Positions 1 to 6,400 of a DNA stretch of 11,742 nucleotides are shown piece by piece. This DNA is from Candidatus Adiutrix sp. (GTDB lineage Bacteria; Desulfobacterota; Desulfarculia; Adiutricales; Adiutricaceae): assembly GCA_031285975.1 (NCBI GenBank), contig JAITVE010000324.1, positions 1 through 11,742 of the forward strand, given 5' to 3'. Every line of letters starts with the position of its first letter. Positions within the stretch are counted from its first letter, which is position 1. The translations under genes were made by a program, and so were the position numbers. Under the pieces are notes generated by a model. That model saw only the letters and a program-made list of their open reading frames with translations. It had not been told where the DNA came from and ran no database searches.

Positions 1-144
1 CAGCAGCGTCAGCGGCAACACCGGGGCCTGGGCAGCCTGGCCAGCCGGAGCCAGGGCTATCGTCTCCTGGGCAGCCGGAGCCTGCCCCCAAGCCGTCCCC
101 AGCCAGCCGAAAACGGCCAGCAAAACCAGCGGTAATAATTTCAT
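1..144 (-). CDS. Exported protein, N-terminal part only (runs off left edge)
   Basis: Reading the minus strand from an ATG at 144-142 gives an open frame of 48 codons to the window edge. The protein starts MKLLPLVLLAVFGWLGTAWG, a typical Sec signal peptide with one lysine and a hydrophobic core. A likely cleavage site lies after AWG, before QAPAAQ. What follows is a low-complexity Ala/Pro/Gln linker encoded by imperfect DNA repeats. The start is supported by a purine-rich GGGGAGG ribosome-binding site about 8 bases upstream. Nothing in these residues identifies the family. An exported or membrane-anchored protein with a flexible periplasmic linker is all that can be said. It is divergent from the lipoprotein gene at 389, with about 245 bp between the two starts. 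Confidence 0.7.
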   Translation of the reverse strand, partial: MKLLPLVLLAVFGWLGTAWGQAPAAQETIALAPAGQAAQAPVLPLTLL

Positions 145-190
145 CAAAGCCTCCCCCGCTCTTTCAGCAATGCGCACATGTATCCCCAAG

Positions 191-218
191 AGTTTCACAA
201 ATGGACGTCTCTTGTCAA
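191..218 (-). promoter_or_regulatory. Possible sigma70 promoter for the leftward exported-protein gene
   Basis: On the minus strand a perfect TTGACA (218-213) is followed, after 16 bases, by GAAACT (196-191). That weak -10 is preceded by TG at the extended -10 position. Transcription would start near 184, about 40 bases before the ATG at 144. The -35 is convincing and the -10 is poor, so this is a tentative call. Confidence 0.4.
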
Positions 219-275
219 GCCGGAAAAATCGCCGCCGGATTATCAGGTATTCGCGGCGTCAATACGTCTTGCGCC

Positions 276-302
276 TTGCCCTTTTTGCGTATATGTGATA
301 AT
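276..302 (+). promoter_or_regulatory. Possible extended -10 promoter for the lipoprotein/Sel1 pair
   Basis: TGTGATAAT at 294-302 matches an extended -10 (TGn plus GATAAT). A TTGCCC at 276-281 could serve as a weak -35 with a short 15-base spacer. The AT-rich island in which it sits (about 285-315) stands out from the GC-rich surroundings. The start would be near 309, leaving a leader of about 80 bases before the TTG start at 389. A TTGACA at 314-319 is also present, but no -10 follows it at the right distance. Confidence 0.35.
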
Positions 303-388
303 TTTTACTCTTATTGACAGCAACGATTTTCGGCTTCGGCGGCGCCGGGGTGGGCCGCCCGCAGTCATGCAGAATAAGGAGTATGGTC

Positions 389-886
389 TTGAAAAAGTTT
401 CTCAGCCTCATGGTGATGGCGGTTCTGGGCTCCGGCTGCGCGGTGATTGAGTGGCCGGGATGGGGGGCGGCGCCCGCCGGGCCCAGCCAGCAGGAAGCGG
501 CCCGGCAGCAGCAGGAAGCGGCCAGGCAACAGTTTGACGCCGGGCAAGCCGCCTTTGACCAAAAACTCAGCGCCTCCCGGGGCTTGCCCCTGGCCCAGTT
601 GCGGGACGCATGGGGCGGGCTGGACAACGGCCCCAGCCTCGACGGCCTGTCGGTCTTCCAGTGGCGGCAGACCGCCCGCATCATTCCGCCCGCCCGCGAA
701 GGCGAAACGCCCGGTGCGACCCTGGCCTCCTGCCTGGCCATGTTCATCGTTCAGGGCGACGTGGTGGTGGACGCCACCTCCGAGGGCCAGTGTTTTGATT
801 ACCGCCAGATGCCCGCCTGGCAGCCTTTCGTCACCCAGTCCACCGACGGCCGCGTCGGCGAAGTGGCCGCCAGCCGGCAGCAATGA
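389..886 (+). CDS. Small putative lipoprotein with TTG start, coupled to the downstream membrane protein
   Basis: This is a 165-residue exported protein. I chose TTG at 389 over ATG at 383 for two reasons. AAGGAG at 376-381 sits 7 bases before the TTG but only 1 base before the ATG, and the TTG start gives a clean signal MKKFLSLMVMAVLGSGC. Cys17 lies in a lipobox-like LGSGC, so lipid anchoring is likely, although glycine at -3 is not the commonest form. Residues 34-47 hold two identical QQEAARQ heptads in a Q/A-rich, probably helical segment. The C-terminal half has an FQWR segment (90-93) and two cysteines (115 and 135) bracketing MFIVQGDVVVDATSEGQ. This layout recalls small BamE/SmpA-like outer-membrane lipoproteins, but I cannot assign it to that family. 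The stop overlaps the next start (ATGA at 883-886), so the two genes are probably translated together. Confidence 0.75.
   Translation: MKKFLSLMVMAVLGSGCAVIEWPGWGAAPAGPSQQEAARQQQEAARQQFDAGQAAFDQKLSASRGLPLAQLRDAWGGLDNGPSLDGLSVFQWRQTARIIPPAREGETPGATLASCLAMFIVQGDVVVDATSEGQCFDYRQMPAWQPFVTQSTDGRVGEVAASRQQ
488..529 (+). repeat. 21-bp tandem duplication encoding the QQEAARQ heptad
   Basis: Two adjacent 21-base units (488-508 and 509-529) differ at two bases and encode QQEAARQ twice. The copy is exactly one helical heptad long, so it lengthens a predicted helix without changing frame. It could also be a slippage-prone site. Confidence 0.8.
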
Positions 887-1491
887 CGGCGGCCAGCAAC
901 GGCGAAAACAAGAGTGCCCCGGCTTCAAAAAGCTGGGGCGTTCGTGCAGTGCTGAAAAAAATTGCCGTGGGGGTGGGCTTGGCCTCCTGGGGCGTGGGGC
1001 TCTGGCGATGGTATATGACGTACCCCCGGTGGATGCTTTCCGTGGTCGGTATGGTCGCTGTTCTTTTAGGCCTGCACTTACTGGTAATCCACAATTCAGC
1101 CATCATGGAATTTTTGTGGAAGCGGGGCCATTATCGAACCGTTGAATTTTTCATAAACCACCTGACAGTCAAACCCAACGAGAACGTCCAGGCCATAACG
1201 ATCCTGGGCGACATCTATTTTTATGGTTTAGGCCGCGAAAAAGACTGGCCTCTGGCGGCAATTCAATACGAACTGGCGCTGCTGCTGGATACAGCCGCCA
1301 CAAAAGCCATATTCAAAACCTTAGACCCCGAAATGGCCGAAGCCATGCTGCACCACTGGCCAGCCCCGGCCTGCCTGCTCAATCTGCAAGAGATCGCCGC
1401 AAACGACAACCCCCAAGCCGACCGCTTCCTGACGTACTGGGCGCAGTCAGTTCTGCCGCATTCGCCCTCTCAAAATAATCCTTCAGAATAG
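883..1491 (+). CDS. Inner-membrane protein with two TM helices and a Sel1-like segment
   Basis: This is a 202-residue protein of unknown function. Its ATG overlaps the stop of the preceding lipoprotein gene (ATGA), a strong sign of translational coupling and a shared task. After a hydrophilic N-terminus there are two hydrophobic stretches, about residues 24-44 (rich in Gly, Val, Ala and Trp) and 50-69 (MLSVVGMVAVLLGLHLLVI). Residues 104-134 contain LGDIYFYGLGREKDW followed by PLAAIQYELAL. This matches the Sel1/TPR-like pattern (LG-x-hydrophobic-Tyr-x2-G-x-G-x2-x-D-x3-A-x2-x-Y). Only one such unit is clear, whereas true Sel1 proteins usually carry several, so it may be a short scaffold or a divergent member. 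The soluble part probably contacts a partner, possibly the lipoprotein. The stop codon TAG is also the first three bases of a dispersed repeat. Confidence 0.75.
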   Translation: MTAASNGENKSAPASKSWGVRAVLKKIAVGVGLASWGVGLWRWYMTYPRWMLSVVGMVAVLLGLHLLVIHNSAIMEFLWKRGHYRTVEFFINHLTVKPNENVQAITILGDIYFYGLGREKDWPLAAIQYELALLLDTAATKAIFKTLDPEMAEAMLHHWPAPACLLNLQEIAANDNPQADRFLTYWAQSVLPHSPSQNNPSE

Positions 1492-1593
1492 AGCATTTTG
1501 CAATTTACCTGCCTTTAGTAAATTGCAAAATACGTAAACATCCGGGCGCTTTTCATTTCATTCAGACTACCTTAACAATAGAAAAGCGCTCTA
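1489..1593. mobile_element. 105-bp dispersed repeat, copy 1 (MITE-like), starting on a stop codon
   Basis: The element runs from TAGAGC to GCTCTA. It contains a perfect 14-bp inverted repeat (1495-1508 with 1518-1531, loop of 9) and a second hairpin, GCGCTTTTC at 1546-1554 with GAAAAGCGC at 1581-1589. The ends read TA-GAGC ... GCTC-TA, consistent with a TA target duplication around short terminal inverted repeats. A second copy lies at 7087-7190. Aligned from the 5' end, the first 71 positions agree at 66, the hairpin-2 loop is diverged, and the last 13 bases are identical. The element sits between the convergent ends of the Sel1-like gene and the pseudouridine synthase gene. It codes for nothing. 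Lacking a U-run, it is not a standard intrinsic terminator, though the hairpins may protect or end transcripts. Confidence 0.75.
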
Positions 1594-1610
1594 GCTGCCC
1601 AGCCGGACGC

Positions 1611-2750
1611 TTATAACGCTTCCAACCGCATCAGTTCGCGCAGCAGGCCCAGGCAATCCGCAGGCCAGGGGGCGCGGAAGGTTTGGGGCTGGCCAGTGGC
1701 CGGGTGAGCCACGGTGAGCCGCCGGGCGTGGAGCATTTGGCGCTGGAGGTGGGGCTCCAGGCTGGGGAAGCGTTTGACCAGGTCGGCCACGCCCCGGCTG
1801 TAGACGGGGTCGGCCAGCACAGGGGTGCCCAGGCTTTGCAGGTGCACGCGGGCCTGGTGGGTGCGGCCGGTGACCAGGGTGAGGAGCACCAGGCTCACCC
1901 CGGTTTGGGGGAAAAAACGCAAAACCCGGTAGAGCGTCCGGGAGGGGCGGCCGTCGGGGACTCCGGCGGCCATTTTGTGCCGCTGGGTGGCGTGGCGGCC
2001 AATGGGGCCGTCGATGGCCCCCCGGCGGATTTTCGGGCAGCCGCGCACAAAGGCCAGGTAACGCTTCACCGTCGCCCGGCTGCTGAAGGCCCCGGACAGT
2101 TGCCGCAGGGCCGCGTCAGTGCGGGCGGTAATCAGGACGCCGCTGGTGTCCTTGTCCAGGCGGTGCACCAGGCCGGGCCGGAAGCGTTCGCCCACCTCGG
2201 ACAGCCGGGCGTCGCGGGCCAACAGCCCCCCGGCCAGGGTCGGCCCGCTGTGCCCCGGCGCGGGGTGCACCGCCAGGCCCCAGGGTTTGTTGACGGCCAG
2301 GACGTGTTCGTCTTCAAACACCACGTCCAGCACGACCTCGGGCTCCGGGAGCATATCGGTCAAGGGGCGGCGGGGGACGGGAAACACCACGGTCTGCCCG
2401 GCGGCCACGGCGGCCGAGGCCCGGGCCGGGCGGCCGTCCACGGTCACCAAGCCTTCTTTGGCCTGGCGGGCCAGCTGGGAGCGGGAAAATTCGGGGTAGC
2501 GGGCCGAGAGCACGGTATCCAGGCGGCGACCGCTTTCCTCGGCGGCCACGGTCAGGCTGACGGCTTCGCCGGGCGCGAGGCCGGAAGCCAGCCCGGCCCC
2601 CGGGGCGGCCTTGCCATCGCTCTCAGCCTCGCCGCAGGGGTCTTCGTCCAGCGGCAAAACATCGTCGTCGCCCTCCTCCGGCGGGGGCGGCAAGAGGCCG
2701 AGGGCCTGTTTTCGCGCCTTAACCTGGTCGCGGGAAAAACGCCTCTTCAC
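1611..2750 (-). CDS. rluD: RluA-family (RluD-like) 23S rRNA pseudouridine synthase
   Basis: This 379-residue enzyme of the RluA family converts uridine to pseudouridine in large-subunit rRNA. RluD itself modifies helix 69. An acidic, Pro/Gly-rich N-terminal extension (about 1-65) is followed by an S4 RNA-binding domain (about 74-122, with RRLDTVLSARYPEFSRSQLA). The catalytic domain opens at FEDEHVLAVNKPWGLAVHP (145-163). The active-site motif HRLDKDTSG (196-204) carries the catalytic Asp199, and GRTHQARVHL (295-304) is the conserved late motif. GPIGRHATQRHKM (248-260) resembles RluD more than RluC, but the exact target uridine is inferred. The GTG start at 2750 overlaps the CarD stop (GTGA), and no separate ribosome-binding site is obvious, so translation is probably coupled to CarD. 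The extension is longer than in E. coli RluD and looks disordered. Confidence 0.93.
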   Translation of the reverse strand: MKRRFSRDQVKARKQALGLLPPPPEEGDDDVLPLDEDPCGEAESDGKAAPGAGLASGLAPGEAVSLTVAAEESGRRLDTVLSARYPEFSRSQLARQAKEGLVTVDGRPARASAAVAAGQTVVFPVPRRPLTDMLPEPEVVLDVVFEDEHVLAVNKPWGLAVHPAPGHSGPTLAGGLLARDARLSEVGERFRPGLVHRLDKDTSGVLITARTDAALRQLSGAFSSRATVKRYLAFVRGCPKIRRGAIDGPIGRHATQRHKMAAGVPDGRPSRTLYRVLRFFPQTGVSLVLLTLVTGRTHQARVHLQSLGTPVLADPVYSRGVADLVKRFPSLEPHLQRQMLHARRLTVAHPATGQPQTFRAPWPADCLGLLRELMRLEAL

Positions 2751-3256
2751 GGTTTTGGGCCCGCCGTCTTGGCCGGGGGGAAAAAGCCCTCGATTTCCGC
2801 CGCCACCTCGGCCTCGCCGCGGCCGCAGGCCAGGGCCAGCTCGGTCACCAAAAGCACTTTCACCATGTCCAAAAGCTTGCGTTCGCCGAAGGACAAATCT
2901 TTTTCGGCCCGCATGGCCAACAGTTCGCGCATCACCTCGGCCACTTCCAGGGGGGAGCCGGTTTTGACTTTTTCCATGTATTCACGGTGCCGCCGGTTCC
3001 AGTTGGTGGTATCGGGCAGTTTGCGCGGCGTTTTGAACACTTCATACACTTTGGCCACTTCGGCCTTTTTGATAAGCGGACGCAGACCGATCTCGGCCAC
3101 GTTTTGGGCCGGTATCATAATTTTCATGCCGTTTTCCAGGATGTGCATAACAAAAAAGTCATACACTTTATCCCCGACGGGCCGCTGCTCCACAGCCTCA
3201 ATGCGTCCCACGCCATGAGCGGGATACACGGCTAAATCTCCAGGTTTCAAACGCAC
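2747..3256 (-). CDS. carD: CarD/CdnL-family transcriptional regulator
   Basis: This is a 169-residue CarD-family protein of the usual length. Members bind the RNA polymerase beta subunit and stabilise open promoter complexes, often at rRNA and other growth-linked genes. The N-terminal polymerase-interacting domain is clear: KPGDLAVYPAHGVGRIEAVE (4-23), then a beta-rich section to about residue 60. The C-terminal helical DNA-binding domain includes NWNRRHREYMEKVKTGSPLE (85-104), whose Trp86 fits the conserved minor-groove tryptophan of the family. The GTG start at 3256 has a good GGAAGGAG site about 6 bases upstream and a near-consensus promoter. It is the first gene of a two-gene unit with the pseudouridine synthase, linking promoter opening with rRNA maturation. 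The last residues, PPAKTAGPKP, form a loose tail. It could equally be named CdnL. Confidence 0.93.
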   Translation of the reverse strand: MRLKPGDLAVYPAHGVGRIEAVEQRPVGDKVYDFFVMHILENGMKIMIPAQNVAEIGLRPLIKKAEVAKVYEVFKTPRKLPDTTNWNRRHREYMEKVKTGSPLEVAEVMRELLAMRAEKDLSFGERKLLDMVKVLLVTELALACGRGEAEVAAEIEGFFPPAKTAGPKP

Positions 3257-3283
3257 CGCAAACTCCTTCCACTACAGCAATAT

Positions 3284-3312
3284 ATTTTAGCAAAGTAAAT
3301 GTCTCCTGTCAA
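3284..3312 (-). promoter_or_regulatory. Near-consensus sigma70 promoter for carD-rluD
   Basis: On the minus strand a perfect TTGACA (3312-3307) is followed, after exactly 17 bases, by TAAAAT (3289-3284). Transcription would start near 3277, giving a leader of about 20 bases before the GTG at 3256 with its ribosome-binding site. This is the best housekeeping promoter in the window and implies strong, constitutive expression. Confidence 0.8.
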
Positions 3313-3339
3313 ATTTTACAAAATTTTCACCGATCATAG

Positions 3340-3356
3340 CCGCCCGTCCGGCGGAC
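3340..3356. promoter_or_regulatory. GC-rich inverted repeat between the divergent carD and flgL promoters
   Basis: CCGCC (3340-3344) and GGCGG (3350-3354) form an inverted repeat with a 5-base centre. A nested GTCCG/CGGAC pair (3346-3350 and 3352-3356) overlaps it. It lies about 20 bp upstream of the sigma54 -24 element and about 28 bp behind the carD -35. It may be a binding site for a flagellar activator or repressor, or simply GC-rich chance. Confidence 0.25.
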
Positions 3357-3374
3357 AAAATGTTCCTCTGCGAA

Positions 3375-3390
3375 TGGCCGGATATTTGCA
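3375..3390 (+). promoter_or_regulatory. Sigma54 (-24/-12) promoter for flgL
   Basis: TGGCCGG-ATAT-TTGCA matches the sigma54 consensus TGGCACG-N4-TTGCW. The invariant GG (3376-3377) and GC (3388-3389) are separated by exactly 10 bases. Transcription would begin near 3401, giving a leader of about 53 bases with AGAGGAAG just before the ATG at 3454. Sigma54 control with an NtrC-type activator is the usual logic for hook and junction genes in polar-flagellated proteobacteria, so site and gene support each other. Confidence 0.8.
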
Positions 3391-3453
3391 TTACAGGGGT
3401 CGGACAAGAAGATTTTGCCCACCTCACTCATGTGAAGCAGAGAGGAAGAGCCG

Positions 3454-6400
3454 ATGATATACCGCACCGCACACCGCAGCACCTACCGCAACCTCAACCA
3501 GAACTTGGGGATGCTGAGTTACCGCATTGCCCAGCTCCAGAACCAGATCGCTTCCGAGCGGCGCATCAACACGCCCTCAGACGACCCCACGGGAGCCGCC
3601 AAGGTGCTTGATATCCGCAGCCGCCTCTCCAGCATCAACCAATACGGCACCAACGTGGCGGTGTCCGACGACTGGCTGCGGCAGTCCGGCAACGCCCTCC
3701 AAAGCCTCACGGACACCCTGAACAAAATTTACGTGGATACCGAGCAGGGGGCCACCGACACCTACAGCGATACCCAGCGGCAGATTCTCATGGACAGCGT
3801 GAACGGCCTGTTTCAGAACCTCATCCAGTTCTCCAACCAGGACATCGGCGGCAGCTACCTGTTCGGCGGCCAGCGGGTCACCACCCAGCCTTTCGCCAGC
3901 CAGGTCGAGGCCCAGAAGGTCATCGCGGGCTGCCAGAACTCGTCAAAGTGGACGGGCAAAGTGACGGGCTACGGCGACCCCACCTTCAGCAACCGGCCGG
4001 ACTTGCCCATCCACAGCCAGGATTTCCTCATTGAGGTCGTCCAGGCGGGCGGGGTGGATTCCCGCTATTTCAGCAAAAGCTCGCCGCTCCACAGCGGGCA
4101 GATTAAGGGGCCGGGCTACGGCTTCACCTTTGAGGCCACCGACCCCAAATATAATAACAGCGAAATCAGGTTCGTCACCGGGCCGGAAAACCGCCTGACC
4201 ATCGGCTCAGGCGCGAGCGGCATTAAGTTTGGCGGCACGAGCGCGGGCGTGAACGTGCAATACGTGTACGGCGATTCCACGGGCACCACCGCCAGCTGGA
4301 GCGCCTCCAGCAACACCATCATCGTCAGCCTCCAAACCGAGCCCGCCGTTATCGACGAGACCGCCATAGGCACGGGCACGAGCGGCATCAACTTCGGCGG
4401 CACGCTGAAACCCGTGAACGTGCAATACGTGATGGGCACGTCCGCCGGAACCACGGCCACCTGGAACTCGGGCACCAACACGCTGGTGGTGAGCCTGGAG
4501 ACCGACGGCGGCACGCCGCCAAAATCCGTGGCCTCGGCAGGCGGGGTCATGGACGCTCTTTCGGCCCTGGAGACCGCCGACCCCACCGGCTTCGGCGCCG
4601 CAGTCGTGTCCAGCGCCTTCACCTATGCCGCCATGTCCGCCAGCAACACCACCGGCATTGCTTTACCCGGCTCTATTTCCTTCAACAACCCCGGCAGCAG
4701 CACCCCCGTTTCCGTGGCCTCGGCCGGGGCGGTGTGGGACGCTTTACAGGCCCTGGAGACTGCTGACCCAGCCGGATTCGGCGCAGTAGTCGGAGCGGGC
4801 GACATCACCTATACCGCGCCCGCCGACCCCGCAGGCATTGTTCAGCCGGACAAAATTACCTACAACAACGGCACCAGCGTTGTGGTGGACGGCGACCGAA
4901 TCACCGTGTACCTGGAACGCGACAACCTTGACCCGCCAGCAAGCAGCGGGGCCATCATCGCCACCGCTGAGGATATCTACGACGCCCTGGCGGCCAATGC
5001 CTCCGCCGCGGCCATGATTACGGTGACGCTCAGTTCGGGCAGTTCCGCCATGGTGGTCACGCCCACCCCGGTCTACACCGAGTTGGAAGCCGGGAAGCCC
5101 TACACCCTGGCCCACACCACGGTTGACCCCACCGGCACCCAGAACGCCCTGGACTGGTCAATCAAAAACGGCTCCCCCTTTATGGGCGTGCCCGGCAACC
5201 AGTTCAACGTGTCCTACGTGGTGGACAAGCCCCTGAACAACAGCGCCTATGTGACCTTCGACACCTCGGGGGCGACCAGCGGGAACATCACGGTGCACCT
5301 GGCCGTCAGCGCGGCGGTGTATGAAAAAATCTTCATCCAGGTCTATAACGACCCGGGCAGCGGGGCCTACAAGGACGCGCACAAAGCCGCCGAACTGGCC
5401 ACCGCCGCCGGCATCCAGACCACGGCCAACGATGTGGTGAATCTGGTCAAAAACTCCGCCCCCCTCAACGAATATGTGGACGTGGCCCCGGCGGACGGCA
5501 ACTCCGGCGAGGGCAAAGTCAACGTCACCGGCCCGAAGGATTTTAAAGACGGCTACGACCAGCCCGCCCTCTTCCGCGTCTCCCAGGACGGCGGCAAAAC
5601 CTGGGGCCCGCCCATGAGTTACGGGGCCAGCGAATATTTAACCGGCGACAAGTTCCACAACGCCTACCTCGGCCACGCCTCCATGACCACCGGCATGGCC
5701 GGGAAAGGCAACGACCTGGTTTTCACCGCCAAGCAGATGGGCACCTGGGGCAATGACCTCAGCGTGGAATACAACCTCACCCACAACAAGCCCTCCCCCC
5801 TCTCGGTCACCGTGGGGCCGGAGACCTGGAACATCTGCGTCAACCTGGAAGTGGACGCGAACGGCAACATTCTCTCCACCGCCGACGATATTATGAAAGC
5901 CATCAACAACCACCCCGTGGCCAACCAGATGGTCACCGCCGACCTGGCCAATTACCACGAGGGCGGCAGCGGCGTGGTCAAACCCATGGAATGCACCAAA
6001 CTGAGCGTGGGCGAGCCGTATGAAATAGACGGCAAAACCATCATCACCCCCCTGGGCCACGCCACGGCCAACGTCAGCTTCGGCTACACCGCCGGGGCCC
6101 AGAAGTGCCCCAACATCATTTTCCAATCCATCAAACAGGGGCCGGAGGGCAACGACATCGGCATCCGCTACACCACCTCGGCCGACCCCACCTTCTTCGC
6201 CAGCGCCTCGGTGGCCAACAACAGCTACCAGAGTGAAACCACGGCCCGCTATGAAACCACGCCCGACGGCCAAAAAGTGCTGGTGGTGCACCTGGCCACC
6301 GAAGCCCTGCCCAGCTGCCCGGACGCGGAAAAATACCCCGAAGACTACAAAAGCTGGATCGAGACCTATCCCGTCTATTCCTGCACCGAAACCCGGGCCA

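Noticed and set aside
314..342. TTGACA at 314-319 as a -35 element for the lipoprotein gene
   Set aside because: The position 17 bases downstream (337-342) is GC-rich with no resemblance to TATAAT. The extended -10 at 294-302 is a better candidate.
1495..1531. Hairpin 1 of the repeat as an intrinsic terminator
   Set aside because: The stem is AT-rich and is followed by an A-rich sequence, not a run of T, on the plus strand. Repetition with a second copy explains it better.
1683..3218. A 511-codon plus-strand frame opposite the carD and pseudouridine synthase genes
   Set aside because: It lies antisense to two clearly recognised genes. Its Gly/Gln/His/Ala-rich composition is the usual shadow of GC-rich coding DNA, and it shows no domain motifs.
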